From contig CM020619.1 of assembly GCA_009829735.1 (NCBI GenBank), forward strand, positions 1,928,590 through 1,992,589: DNA of 64,000 bases, in the 5' to 3' direction. Under the pieces are notes generated by a model. It did not search any database. It saw only the letters and a program-made list of their open reading frames with translations, and had not been told where the DNA came from. Within the stretch, counting starts at the first letter, position 1, and each line of letters starts with the position of its first letter. The stretch comes from Pyropia yezoensis (taxonomy: Eukaryota; Rhodophyta; Bangiophyceae; Bangiales; Bangiaceae). The position numbers and the translations under genes are program-made. Below, piece by piece: positions 38,625-50,106 of this stretch.

Positions 38625-41085
38625 ATGGCTTCTAACAGCACTACCGGGGACGGTACCCCCACCGCCATCAGTGCCGACACATGGGCCAAAATCACCTCGT
38701 TCGTAAACCGGCTCGGCCAGGAAACGGAGCAGCTTCGTCGCAAGTTGGCCGCAAGCCGGCCGCGCTCCGAGATGCCCAAGCCGAACAAGCCGGCCCCTTT
38801 CTTTGGTCGTGCTGGCGCGATCGACTCCTGGGCTTCCCGCATGGACACTTACGTCGCAAACGCTACTGCGGCAGAGGCACTGCTTGTGGTAACCTCGTGT
38901 TTCCAAGGCGAGGCGTTCACCTGGTGCCAGATGCATGTCCAGAAGTCCGAAGTGACGAACTGGCCAACGCTCCGCGAAGCGCTCAAGCTGCGCTTCAACC
39001 CTTTGAACAAAGTACAGGCTGCACGCGATTTTCTGCACAAGTAGAAGTAGATGAAAGACGTCGCGAGGTACAACAAGTCCTTCCAGTCGATCATACTGGA
39101 CATCCCAGACATCATTATGGCTGAGCAGATCGGCCGCTACAGTCGCGGCCTTAAGAGCTACAATTGGGAGGCGCTGTGCCTTCAGCTGTACGTCACGCTG
39201 GATGAAAAAATGCGCGATGCCCTCAAGGTGGAGGCGGCCAAGCGAGGTGTTCGTCGGGTCACCAACACTGACAGTGCCGCAGCAGCTGTCAATGGGCCTG
39301 TCCCGATGGAGATTGCCAACATGCAGCATATGAAGCTCACGCCTGAGGAGCGTAAGCGTTGCATGCGCGAAGGGCTGTGCCTGCGCTGCCGTACTAAGGG
39401 TCACATTGCTAAAAACTGCCCACAAGGCCAAGGGAACTGGGACGTACAGAGCGTCCAGCGCTGGTCCCAGTTCCCGATCCCAACTTGTCTCCCGCCTTTC
39501 ATAAACCCCACTGAGGCCTCCTAAGCTCCCGTGGGATGGTCATTGGGGAACCTGCGAGGATTTTGTTTGATGATGGCGCGTTGACAAACTTTGTTTCTTC
39601 CGCGTTTGTCAAGCGCCTGGGATTAGCCACAGACGTCTCCAGTGAAGCCGCCGTCATGCCGGACGGAGGCACATACAACCTCACGTCAACCAAAGACCCT
39701 TTAGATATATGCATCCAAGACTACCATAACAACCTTTATTTCGCCGTCTGCCGGCTTGCCTCTCACGACATCATCCTCGGCAAGATGTGGCAAGTAGACT
39801 ACAACGTACGCAAGAAATACCGAACCAAAGTGATCACCTTCCGCAAGGACGGTTGGGTCCTGAGAATCAACGCTGCTCTCGAGCTTTCCACGACGATCTG
39901 GAGTAAGCACGAACAGGCACAACATCTAAAAAGACGCAACGTCGTTTTCGCAATTCTTCTGTGACTCCAATCTCCTCAAGAACCCTTAGGAGTGAATACC
40001 ACGGAAGTGGGCCAAGCCTCACGCGACAAAGACGTCCAAGATGCCCTCCTCGACTACCAAGACGTTTTCCCTGACGGTCTACCCAAAGGACATCCCCCTG
40101 ATCGCGGCCGACCTCGTTTCAAGATTGATTTCGCGGACAAAGCCGAACCCCACAAAAAAGGCATCTATCGCCTGTCCGAGTCAGAAAGCCAAGAGCTACT
40201 TTGCCAAATCAGAGACCTGATCGAGAAAGGCTTTGTCCAACCACGCACGTCACCGTTAGGAGCTCTGGTACTGTTTGCAGCCAAGAAGGATGGTGGCTTG
40301 CCCCTGTGCATCGACTACCGAGCCCTGAACAAACAAGCGGTCAATAACTGATATCCCCTACCTCAGATCGATAAGATTTTTGACAACCTCCGCCCATCGT
40401 CGTTCTTTACAACCTTAGACCTTCGCTCGGGCTACCAACAGATCCACCTCGACCCCGAATCCATCCCTATGACAGCTTTCCTAACAAAGCACGGCCTGTT
40501 TGAGTTTCTGGTTGTAACGTTCGGGCTCACCAACGCACCTGCGGCCTTTATGAACATAGTCAACAACACCCTTAGACCCTTCATCGACAAGTTTGTGTCG
40601 GCTTATCTGGATGACATCCTCACCTTCAGCAAGACGAAGGCCAAACACATACGACACCTAAGTCAAGTGCCGGATAAGCTAAGAGAGCACAAGCTCTACG
40701 CCAAGACCTCCAGGTGCAAGATTGGCCGAACCTCTGTTGAATTTCTTGGACACGTCGTCTCGGCAACTGGCTTTGAGATGTGCGCGTCGAAATCGAGGCT
40801 ATCCAGAGGTGGCCGACTCCAAAGAGCGAGCGCGATGTGCAATCCTACCTGGGAATGGTGAACTTTTACCGTCGCTTTATTAAGGATATGGCTACTCTGG
40901 CGAAGCAATTGACGGAGTTGACGAGTAGTGTCGACTTCGACTGGACGTCACGACGAAACGATGCGTTTCTCGCTATCAAGAGGAAAACGATGAGCGCTTC
41001 CGTGCTTCGTGCCTTTGATCCTGGGCTTCCGGTGGTGCTTTCCGCCGACGCGAGTGGTTGGGCAGTGGGAGCTGTGGCGTGCTGA
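38625..41085 (+). mobile_element. RE-C, broken Ty3-type element of a second lineage
   Basis: The Gag region starts at ATG 38625 (capsid-like PAPFFGRAGAIDSWASRM, FQGEAFTWCQMHV, LREALKLRFNPLN) and has a CCHC knuckle CLRCRTKGHIAKNC near 39379-39420. It is followed by a protease-like part (about 39540-39870, SHDIILGKMW), RT with YLDD near 40605, and the start of RNase H (SADASGWAVGAV) near 41045. Integrase and LTRs are not seen. The RT resembles typical animal and fungal Ty3/Gypsy RTs more than that of RE-B, D, E or F. It is broken, with several breaks, and is older than RE-B. Confidence 0.8.
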
Positions 41086-42059
41086 GCCCATGGGACCGTT
41101 GGAACCCGGGAGACTGACTTGGGACCCGGCTGGCAGCGTTACGTGGAACCACGCGCTGCCCGAGGATCCCTGCATCGGTGGCCCGGGGCAGTGTCGTCAC
41201 GCCCGGTGCCCTGATTGGTCACCCGGAGCAGTGGACTTGCCGGGTTGGGGCAAACTGACCTTCGGGTTATTTGTTTGATGTTTTGCATTTGTTTTCCTTG
41301 CGTGATTTCGTGTCTTTCCCCTTTTTTCCTACTGGGTTGACATTTATGTGTGGGGGGACTTCGCTTGCTTTTCGTGTGTTGGCCCGGTGAGCGGCCGGTG
41401 CCTTGCTGGCACTTGGTCCGCTGGGAACGCCCTCTGGGGGCCTCACTCAGGGCCCATAGAGGGACCAGGGGGGGAGGTTGTTGAGGGGTGCTCCGGGGTT
41501 CTCCCCGGGGCCATCTCGTAAAATCAACAGTACTTTGGGTTCCTTCTCCCTCGGGCTTTTGTTCTGTTTACCTTTGCCTCGTACCGTGGCGGGCGAGTGG
41601 ATCAGCAAGGGCTCTTACCTGTTCTTTCCTGGGCTTCGGACTGTGGTCTCTGTTTGTGTGGTTGTGGTTTCTGGGTCCGGGAATCTGGGTCCCATTAGGC
41701 TACGCTCGCCATGCTCAGGGCGAGGCGCGACTGGTCACCCGCCACAAACCGACGGGAGCACGACGGGAACGAGGTAGGATATTCTCGTTTGAACTTGCAG
41801 ACTGCAAGTTCGCTCGCGCGAGGCCCGCAGCCTGCGGATTCGGCTCCATCAGCCTGCAAGTTCGTCACACTGGAAAAATGACGCGTCTGGAAGGCGCAGC
41901 TACGGCCGACGATAGACCGCTACGGCCATGGAAGATGCCGGAAGTGGCGAGAGGCCACGGGGGATGACTTAGGCATGCAGGGGGATGGTGTCTACTGCAG
42001 CACGGAGGTAGCGGGCCGACCAAAGGGGCTGGGGCAGGCGCCAAAACATGAGACGCGGG
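41086..42059. other. Unassigned region with a cluster of perfect palindromes
   Basis: No gene was recognised. At 41791-41837 three palindromes lie side by side: GAACTTGCAG-A-CTGCAAGTTC (41791-41811), CTCGCGCGAG (41813-41822) and CCGCAG-C-CTGCGG (41825-41837). A further half-site CTGCAAGTTCG follows at 41854-41864. Confidence 0.5.
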
Positions 42060-42442
42060 CGAGCGTACCCTGGCCGCCACGCGCCAGACTGCGGCCTGCC
42101 GCCGGCCGCTGCAGCCGGGGCGGCCGCCGCTACCGGGGGGGGGGTGGCTGGTACCAGCACGAGGGCAGTTGCTGCGGACGGGGAGGCGGCTGCTACCGGT
42201 CCGGGGTGGCTGGTACCAGCGAGTGGACGGCCGTACAGGTGGCGGGGGGCTGTCACAGGCGGGGGGGCGGCTACTACAGGTGGGGGGCGGCCGCTACTGG
42301 CGGGAGGGCGGCCGCTACCGGTGTAGGGCGGCCGCTACCGGCGGGAGGGCAGCCGCTACTGGTGGGGGGCGGCCGCGGCCAGCGGGGGGGCGGCCGCTAC
42401 CGGTGGGGGGGCGGCTGCTACCGAGGGCACGGGACGTGGCGT
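42060..42442 (+). repeat. GCGGCCGC-bearing minisatellite, left array
   Basis: Loose tandem units near 21 bp with the core GGCGGCCGCTACCGG followed by a G run (clear from about 42270 on). Towards the left the units are more degenerate. The array ends where RE-D gag sequence begins. The same unit in reverse complement fills 61915-64000. Confidence 0.8.
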
Positions 42443-42934
42443 CCCGTACGTACGGACTACGGGGTACGCCCCGGTGACAGGTAACCCTCACCAACCCTTG
42501 CCAACATGGGCGGTGCGTACGGAGGCACCTCCGCAGATTGCGGGCCGACCCAATCGGTTGGGGGAGTCCATGTTCCGGTTGACCCAAGGACCCAAGGCCT
42601 ACCAGGGAGCAGGCACTCGGGCGCCCGAGGGAGTCAACCGCAGCTACGGGGCTACCCCGATGCGAACTCAAGGGGGGACCGGCACGTCCGGATGTATGTT
42701 GTGTGGGGATCCCCAGCACTGGATGTCTTCCTGCCCACTCATCCCCAAGGAGTCTTGGCGGGGAGCGGCGCAACGCAAGGCATCCACCGGGGGGTATCCC
42801 GCCAGAGCACCAGGACCCGCACCGGGTAGGCAGCCAGCTCCAGGTGGAGTACTGGCCGTCGAGGAGGCACCTCCTCAGCCGGATGTCCCGGCGGACAGCA
42901 TCCTACCAAGGGCGGGAAACGAGTAAGAGGAAGG

Positions 42935-45900
42935 ATGACCGGGGGGCGCTGGGGTAACCCAAGCAAGCCACCCCGGAGTACCGCGGGGAAAGCCCCACGG
43001 CGAGCGCGGTTGAGCCGGCGCCGCATCAATCCCCGGGTACACCTTCCGGCCCCGACGACACGGCGTCAGGGGATTGATGACCAACCACCAAGGTTGGGAG
43101 GAGAGGACGGGATGCCCCGTCACGTTGAACCAGACAAGGGCCCTGTGCAGGATGCCCGAGCTACACCGGATATCGGTGTAGGACATGTGCTGTTTACCTT
43201 GGAGAACTTCAAGGTATCAGCCACACTGGGGGTTGAACCCCAGTCGACACGATCGTACTACCCTGTACTGGATACAGGGGCTGGACCCAACCTTATTCGG
43301 AAGGATACCCTCCCGGACAAGTGGCTTCCGCGAGTCAGAGTGACTCGGGGACCCACCATCAAGGACGCGAATGGTCGCCTCATTCGTACGACCGCAGCGA
43401 TGTCGCTGCGGGTCACCATCGGGGAGCTCACCACGGAAGTCGACTTCCTGGTGTGTGAGACCCTATCGGTGCCCTGCATACTGGGATGCACCTTCATCAA
43501 CGTTCACGTTGATGCAATCCGGCCGGGCCGGAGGACCGTCGAGCTTCAAGAAGCCGACGGGACGAAGCGAGGACATACGGCTATCGTCAGGGACCTGACG
43601 CTACAAGGGAGCCACGTTAACGTGGCTGAGGTGTACGCAAGCGTCGAGCCAAAGACACTTCGGTTGGCCAAGCGAACTCGCTTTGAGCCGTTGTCGGAGA
43701 CAGTCCTCCCGGTTAACTGCGACCTCGCAGGCATCTGCAGAGTCCGGTCCAACCTGCGGACGTACAAGCGCCATGGGTTGACCATGGCCAACGGTCTCAT
43801 AGACCTCCCAGCAGGAGGGTCGTCCCTCCTAGTGATGGCGAACTATCGCCGTAAGGCAGTCACCCTCCCGAAGGGAACTATCCTCGGGATTGCCGAGCTC
43901 TACGAAGGAGATATCCTTACCCCTGACAAGGAAGGTCAAGTGGAACCACATGAGGTGCTGGCGGTCGCCGAGACCACCGAGCGACAGCAACCCGATGACG
44001 GGAAGCCTAACCCATCGGCGGCTCCGGAGGACATGCCGCCAAAGGACCAAGAAGCCTTGAAGGCACTGGCCGAGGCTGACCTCGACCACCTTCCCCCTTC
44101 GGTAGCCGAAGGGGTACGACGGATGCTAAGGAAGCATGACGTCATGTGGACAGGCACGGCCTTGGGAACCATTGGGGCAACCCAACATCGTATAGACCTG
44201 GTACCAGGCGCACGACCCGCCCGGTCACAACCGCACCGAGCGGGACCTATGCAACGAGAGATCGTTGATGGAGAAGTGAAGAGGATGAGCAACGCGAAGG
44301 TGATACGACCTTCGATGTCGGAGTGGGGTGCCCCAGTCGTTATCGTACCGAAGAAGGATCAAACCCCTCGGTTTTGCATCGATTATCGACGCCTCAACTT
44401 GGTTACCAAGAAAGACGCATACCCTTTACCAAGGATGGATGAATGCATCGACTCCCTGGGGGAAGCTACGGTGTTTACCACCATCGACTGCAATGCCGGA
44501 TACTGGCAGATCCCAGTGGCGGACGAGGATATCCCCAAGACGGCGTTCGTCTGTCACAGTGGAGTGTACGAGTTCCTAAGGATGCCCTTCGGATCGTCCA
44601 ACGCCCCCGCTACATTCCAGCGGGCTATCGACATTATACTGTCGGGGGTAAAGTGGCGTAACTGCCTAGTGTACCTCGATGACGTCATCGTCTTCTCGCG
44701 TAACATGGATGACCATGTGCAACATGTTGACGAGGTACTCACCCTCTTGAGGAACGCCGGGGTAACCCTGCGTCTGAAGAAGTGCGCCTTCTTCCAACAG
44801 ACGGTCGAGTATCTGGGCCACCAGATAACCCCTGGTAAACTAGGGGTACTCGAAGCCAATACCCGGGCACTCCGGGATGCCCGGTTCCCTAACACCCAGA
44901 CGCAGCTCAAGAGCTTCCTGGGAATGTGCAACGTATACCGACGGTTCGTCAAGGACTTCGCTCGGATAGCTACACCGTTAACGGTTCTTACGAGCAGTAC
45001 CTTGCCCAAGGTACTCCAACCCCCTTCGCCTAGCGAAGAGGAGGCATTCGAGTCGCTGAAGCGAGCCCTACTATCCCCACCCGTCCTTGCGTTACCGCAC
45101 AGATGGGGTACCTTCGTCATCGATGTCGATGCGTGCGATACACAAGTGGGATGCACCCTGTTACAGGGAGAGACGTTGATCGGTACCGATAAAGTTATCC
45201 CGGATCTACATCCGGTAGGGTACTTCAGCCGGACACTCAACCCGGCTGAGCGTAACTATAGTGCCACCGAGCGTGAGTGCCTCGGGGTTATATGGGCAGT
45301 GCAACTGCTCCGTCCATACCTGGAGGGCTCCAGGTTCATCGTGAGGTCCGACCACGAACCCCTACGATGGCTCCTTAACCTTGGTGACAAGGATTCCGAT
45401 AGCCATGGGAGGCTAGCCCGATGGAGGCTGAAGATGGCCGAGCACGACTACCGCACCGTGTACAAGGCTGGGTCAACCCACCACCGCGGAGACGCGTTGT
45501 CTCGACTCGACACCCCGAGCGGGGATACCCGCCCGGTGGACGAAGACATCCCGGTGGTACCGGTCTGCATGGTGGGTAACGCCTCCCAAGGTATGGTTGA
45601 CCATACCATGGCACACCGAGCATGCCCACTGACTCTCGCGGACTTCCGCGAGGCACAAGCCAATGACGACGACTGTAGACGCCATCGCTCTAACCTCCTG
45701 GCCGGTACGGCCAGCATCTTATTCGAGAATGAAGACGGACTCATATACCGGCGGGCACCCGCCGATGGACGACATCAAGTCGTGGTTCCCGTGTCCTTAC
45801 GGCAAGCCGTCATGGAACGAGAACACGAGAACCCTACAGCCGGACACCCGGGGGGCTCACGCATGTTCGCAGCAATGCGAAGGTTCTTCTACTGGCCGGC

Positions 45901-47101
45901 AATGGCCGTCGACGTGGTCGACCACGTAAGGGGATGCCACCCCTGTGCACGTAACCGCATGAGTCTACATAGGCAGGCGTCTTCCATGAAGCTATTCCCA
46001 CCCGATGGGCCCAACGAGCAAGTCGCTATCGACATACTCGGGCCACTTCCGGTAACGGAAGAAGGGAACAGGTACATCCTGGTCATGTCTGACCGCTTCA
46101 CTAAGCTGTCACGAGCGGCAGCCATCCCGGATGATACGGCATACACGATCATGAACGCAGTGGTTGACCACTGGATCAGTGCATACGGAGTCATGAAGCA
46201 ACTCCTCTCCGATAACGGAGCAAACCTGACGTCTGCATTCTGCACTAAGGTCATGGGCATGTTCGGCATCGAACCACGTCGGGCATCCGACTACCACCCG
46301 CAGACCAACGGACAGGTGGAGCGGTTCAACCGCACCATCGTCAAGATGTTACAGTGCTACGTGGCCGAGCACACGAACACATGGGACAGGCTTCTGTCCG
46401 TGCTCACCCTGGCGTACAATGCCAGGCCACATCGAAGCACAAACATCGCCCCACTCGAGTGGGTCATGCCACTAGGCGTCGGTAACCTGACGCTGCCACC
46501 CGGCAGGTGTACTCGGTATGATACACCGAAGGGCCGACCGGCCGAACGTATACACCTAGCTTGGTTGTCCAAGCTATCGTGGATGATTCCTAAGCTCAAG
46601 GGTGCCCTTGACAGAACACAACTTCGATACAAGAACAACTTCGACGCCCGACTACGGGTACGCAACGCAACCCTGGTAACAGGTGACTGGGTCTACATCA
46701 GACACCAGAAGTTCCGGGGGAACAAGCTCATGCAACCGGTCAAGGGACCGTACCAGATTCTCCACAGAGATGACCACTCTGTTATCTTACACTCCGATAC
46801 GGAGATCCAACGCATCAGTGTGAATGATGTCACACCTGCTCCGAAGCCGGAACAGCCTCAGCCGGTACCGGCTGGGTTGCTACATGAAGCTCTTACAACC
46901 CACCGGTCAGATGACCCGGTGGGACCGGATGGTATTCCATACCAAGTAGAGAGCGTGGTCGGACACACCGACCCGGACCTACCAGGACCCTGGTACGTCA
47001 AGGTTATGTGGGTCGGATACGACTCACCCACCTGGGAACAGGCGGCAAATATACCCCGCCAACTCCTCATGCCTTACATGAGGCGACGACGCCTACTGTG
47101 A
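42935..47101 (+). CDS. pol: RE-D pol polyprotein
   Basis: 1388 residues, collinear with the RE-B pol without gaps and about 98% identical, with the protease, RT YLDD, RNase H, integrase D, D, E and C-terminal chromodomain motifs all present. The open frame over 4.2 kb shows recent activity of this family. Confidence 0.9.
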   Translation: MTGGRWGNPSKPPRSTAGKAPRRARLSRRRINPRVHLPAPTTRRQGIDDQPPRLGGEDGMPRHVEPDKGPVQDARATPDIGVGHVLFTLENFKVSATLGVEPQSTRSYYPVLDTGAGPNLIRKDTLPDKWLPRVRVTRGPTIKDANGRLIRTTAAMSLRVTIGELTTEVDFLVCETLSVPCILGCTFINVHVDAIRPGRRTVELQEADGTKRGHTAIVRDLTLQGSHVNVAEVYASVEPKTLRLAKRTRFEPLSETVLPVNCDLAGICRVRSNLRTYKRHGLTMANGLIDLPAGGSSLLVMANYRRKAVTLPKGTILGIAELYEGDILTPDKEGQVEPHEVLAVAETTERQQPDDGKPNPSAAPEDMPPKDQEALKALAEADLDHLPPSVAEGVRRMLRKHDVMWTGTALGTIGATQHRIDLVPGARPARSQPHRAGPMQREIVDGEVKRMSNAKVIRPSMSEWGAPVVIVPKKDQTPRFCIDYRRLNLVTKKDAYPLPRMDECIDSLGEATVFTTIDCNAGYWQIPVADEDIPKTAFVCHSGVYEFLRMPFGSSNAPATFQRAIDIILSGVKWRNCLVYLDDVIVFSRNMDDHVQHVDEVLTLLRNAGVTLRLKKCAFFQQTVEYLGHQITPGKLGVLEANTRALRDARFPNTQTQLKSFLGMCNVYRRFVKDFARIATPLTVLTSSTLPKVLQPPSPSEEEAFESLKRALLSPPVLALPHRWGTFVIDVDACDTQVGCTLLQGETLIGTDKVIPDLHPVGYFSRTLNPAERNYSATERECLGVIWAVQLLRPYLEGSRFIVRSDHEPLRWLLNLGDKDSDSHGRLARWRLKMAEHDYRTVYKAGSTHHRGDALSRLDTPSGDTRPVDEDIPVVPVCMVGNASQGMVDHTMAHRACPLTLADFREAQANDDDCRRHRSNLLAGTASILFENEDGLIYRRAPADGRHQVVVPVSLRQAVMEREHENPTAGHPGGSRMFAAMRRFFYWPAMAVDVVDHVRGCHPCARNRMSLHRQASSMKLFPPDGPNEQVAIDILGPLPVTEEGNRYILVMSDRFTKLSRAAAIPDDTAYTIMNAVVDHWISAYGVMKQLLSDNGANLTSAFCTKVMGMFGIEPRRASDYHPQTNGQVERFNRTIVKMLQCYVAEHTNTWDRLLSVLTLAYNARPHRSTNIAPLEWVMPLGVGNLTLPPGRCTRYDTPKGRPAERIHLAWLSKLSWMIPKLKGALDRTQLRYKNNFDARLRVRNATLVTGDWVYIRHQKFRGNKLMQPVKGPYQILHRDDHSVILHSDTEIQRISVNDVTPAPKPEQPQPVPAGLLHEALTTHRSDDPVGPDGIPYQVESVVGHTDPDLPGPWYVKVMWVGYDSPTWEQAANIPRQLLMPYMRRRRLL

Positions 47102-47179
47102 CAACCCAACCGACACCGACTTCGGCTGTTGGGGGGTGAGGCTGATACCTACTAAGTAGGGTGTCACATGGTTACGGCA

Positions 47180-47275
47180 GACTTAGGTTTCTAAGTCAAA
47201 TCAGACTTAGGTTTCTAAGTCGAACCAAGCTTAGGTAACTAAGTAGAGTCAAGCTTAGGTAATTAAGTAAACCTG
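47180..47275. promoter_or_regulatory. Hairpin cluster between pol and antisense ORF of RE-D
   Basis: Two units GACTTAG-GTTT-CTAAGTC (47180-47197, 47204-47221) and two CTTAG/CTAAG-type variants follow one another. RE-B has one variant unit fewer, so the number of units changes between copies. Confidence 0.55.
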
Positions 47276-47574
47276 AACCTTAATAAGTTAACTTAAAGAT
47301 AGAGGCTAACTCCGATAATATCGAAGTAACTAGGGGGCTTACACGGGAGGATGACCTCCCCAAGCCAAGGCACAAAGTGAGGGAGGATGACCTCCCCAAG
47401 CATGAACCAACCGGAAGAAGTTGCACGGGAGGCAAGGCACCACTGAGCCAGAAGGGGTACTCCCCAGGGCAGCAAACAGAGGCAAGCAATGCCCCCAAAG
47501 GGGATGAGTTTATACCCATTAATACCCGGCCACCATAAGGGTCACCGGGTCCCTCAATCTCACTCCCACAACCA

Positions 47575-50106
47575 TCAGAAGGGGTTACCCCCGCCAGCAG
47601 AAGGGGGCCAGTCACGCGTCGTCGCGTACACTTCCGTACTCCAACGGTCGGCTACCTCACGCCGGTTGAGCGCCTGCGCTACCTCAGCGCTAAGATGCAC
47701 CAGAGTGCTGTCACCAGCCTCCACAGCATCCAGAGCCATCTGTAGGCGGTTGAGCACCCAACCGAGGCAACGCGCGGTACCGACCAGCGCAGCAGCTGGG
47801 GGGATGTCCCCCCAGCTAACCGGAGGCGCCTCCGTGAACTCACGAGAGAGGAGGGCGTTAACGCCCTCATACCACAACCGAGGACCCCCGTCGGGCATGA
47901 CGGGAGCCGGCGATCCCACCGGAGGGGCCGGAGCCACAGCCGGAGGAGTGGACACCGCCACCGCCGGAGACGGCGGTAGCTGGTAAGGAGCACGGTATGA
48001 CCGTGAAGGAGGACCAGACTCCTTGGCAGAACGCCCACCGGAAACCCAGTGGAACTCCCCACGACGACGATACGTCTCGCGGCCCCCACCAGTGGAGTCC
48101 CACTCACGGCGACGGCGACCAGTCCCCATAGGAGTCGGGTTACCGAACCAGGGGGTTCCCACCTGGAGAGGGTCGGGCAGGACCACGGGAATACCCAGGC
48201 CGGGTACCGACTCGGTGGATGCCCACCCCTGGTATCCATCCTCACCCGAGATAACTCGGCGGATACGTAGCGAGTGACGAGGCAACGGGAGCGTTCCCGG
48301 TTGCGCGTCGCGGAACGGCAGCGAGGTCGCCACCGCCGACCAGTTCACGGCATCGTGAACGGCCACGAGCGCAGTTAGCTCACGGGTTAAACCCGTCCCA
48401 ACAGCAATGGCGTCAACGCCTAGCTCCCCAAGGTGCCGAAGGACACCCGTCGGAAGATGGAACAGCCGACCCTGTCGGCGGGCCGACAACAGGAAGGAAG
48501 AGACCTGCCCGAGGGTAACCTCGAGGGTGAAGACACCCTGCAGCACATGCGTGGGCCGAGCGGCCAGCACACTGCCGAAGTAGCGCAGGCAAGGACCGGT
48601 GTCAAACCGGAAAGCCGGGGCGGGCTCCCACCCTTCTTGCCACCCAGGCGGGCGCAACAGAGTGTACACGGGAGCACGACCGTTACCGGTCTGCAACGCG
48701 CACGTTTTATCCGTGCGGAATGGGTCCGCCATGACACCATGGTTTCGAAGCCAGCTGGAAGCTGACTTCAAGCCAACCATGGACGGGAAGGGCGGCGTCA
48801 GCCACAGATACGGGGGATCCCCCGGGTAGTAGTCCAAACCGGGATACCGGTTGGTACCAGGCACGAGCTGCCCGAAGGCCACAGGGGTCTGGGTAGCAGC
48901 CACCCCGCGGGCACCCGCAGGGTAATCCACCTCCCGCGGCAGCGCGGGGGCAACCAAGTCGCACACCCCAAAAGCGGGGTGCAGAGTAGCCTCAGGCCGC
49001 CCGACCCGGGCGCGCCAGAGTTGAGCATGCCGGTCGTCGGGCTGGCTGAGCACCCAATGATGCTCGACGCGAACCGCGTCAGGCTGGGCAACCAGCCGAG
49101 CCAACTCCCGCTCCGAACAGGGGTCCAACGGAACCGGACGGGAGGTACCTCCACGACGGCCCGGCGGGTGGAAGTCCACCCGCATCCGACCGCCTGAGTC
49201 CATGGCTTCTTGCACCGTCAGGCTACGCACCCGAGCCACCAGCTCGGAGACCGACAACGGGGGGTGTCCCACCGCAGAGGCGGCACCGCCCCGCGCGGAA
49301 GCGGTACCGCCACCCGCAGAGGCGACGCCGCCACCGACCAGGCCGACGTGGCCGCCCAACGGGGCAACCCGGGCCGGCCCAGGAAGAAGCGCCGGCGCCG
49401 GCGGAAGCCCAACGGGTAGGTGCACCGACGCCGGGGCACGGGGACGAGAAGGAAGAAGAAGGGCGGGCACCCGCCCTGAGTAGCTCCCGGTGTCAACCGC
49501 CATGGGGGAAGGAGCGTCTTGACCGCTCGACGCCCGCGGCACCGCGGGTAGGGTACCGGCGCCGGCACCACCCGTCGACGTCGCCCCCGCCTCGGAAGGG
49601 GAAGGCACATGGACAGCCTCCGGAGCCGAAGCACCGACCGTGCGGACACCCGCACCGTCTTGACTCGCCGCACCGGGTGTCGCACCGCCACCACCACCCA
49701 CGTCAACGTCGGGATCGCCTTGAGGAATCACCGTCCGGACACCCGGACCACCTTGCCCAGCCGGAGTTGGCCGGGAATCGCCACCTCCGCCGTAAGGCGG
49801 GCCATCTTGGGGAAGCTGGGGCGAGCCGGCACCGGCACCAGGACCCATCCGGGTAGCCGGAAGGGAAAGGGTAGAGGTAGCCACGCGCGGTCGACCGCCG
49901 GGTTGACCTCCGACCGACGGCACCGTCGTGCCGCTGCACACGGACGACAGTCCTCCGGCCGCCAGACGGACGGACACCGCAGGCTCGTCGTCTTCAGACG
50001 AACTCGCCCCGTAACGCGCGGCGTCAGGACCGACAGGCGCGTCGTCCTCCATCTCCTCCTCGATCAGGAGGTCTTCCTCCTCCCCGAGCATCTGGGGGTC
50101 GGACAT
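47575..50106 (-). CDS. RE-D antisense ORF protein, uncharacterised
   Basis: 843 residues from ATG 50106 (MSDPQMLGEEEDLL), aligned end to end with the RE-B antisense protein. The shared core includes VEHHW-x-LSQPDDRHAQLW, APALPRE-x-DYPA, RNHGVMAD, GWEPAPAFRFDTG, LRYFGSVLA, RQGRLFHLPTGV, HDAVNW, RREVADRWST. By eye, identity is roughly 70-75%, far below the 98% of pol, with differences spread over the whole length and one extra Gly/Ala-rich block near residues 275-305. Both frames stay open despite this divergence, which argues for a translated protein. Its function is unknown. Confidence 0.75.
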   Translation of the reverse strand: MSDPQMLGEEEDLLIEEEMEDDAPVGPDAARYGASSSEDDEPAVSVRLAAGGLSSVCSGTTVPSVGGQPGGRPRVATSTLSLPATRMGPGAGAGSPQLPQDGPPYGGGGDSRPTPAGQGGPGVRTVIPQGDPDVDVGGGGGATPGAASQDGAGVRTVGASAPEAVHVPSPSEAGATSTGGAGAGTLPAVPRASSGQDAPSPMAVDTGSYSGRVPALLLPSRPRAPASVHLPVGLPPAPALLPGPARVAPLGGHVGLVGGGVASAGGGTASARGGAASAVGHPPLSVSELVARVRSLTVQEAMDSGGRMRVDFHPPGRRGGTSRPVPLDPCSERELARLVAQPDAVRVEHHWVLSQPDDRHAQLWRARVGRPEATLHPAFGVCDLVAPALPREVDYPAGARGVAATQTPVAFGQLVPGTNRYPGLDYYPGDPPYLWLTPPFPSMVGLKSASSWLRNHGVMADPFRTDKTCALQTGNGRAPVYTLLRPPGWQEGWEPAPAFRFDTGPCLRYFGSVLAARPTHVLQGVFTLEVTLGQVSSFLLSARRQGRLFHLPTGVLRHLGELGVDAIAVGTGLTRELTALVAVHDAVNWSAVATSLPFRDAQPGTLPLPRHSLRIRRVISGEDGYQGWASTESVPGLGIPVVLPDPLQVGTPWFGNPTPMGTGRRRREWDSTGGGRETYRRRGEFHWVSGGRSAKESGPPSRSYRAPYQLPPSPAVAVSTPPAVAPAPPVGSPAPVMPDGGPRLWYEGVNALLSREFTEAPPVSWGDIPPAAALVGTARCLGWVLNRLQMALDAVEAGDSTLVHLSAEVAQALNRREVADRWSTEVYATTRDWPPSAGGGNPF

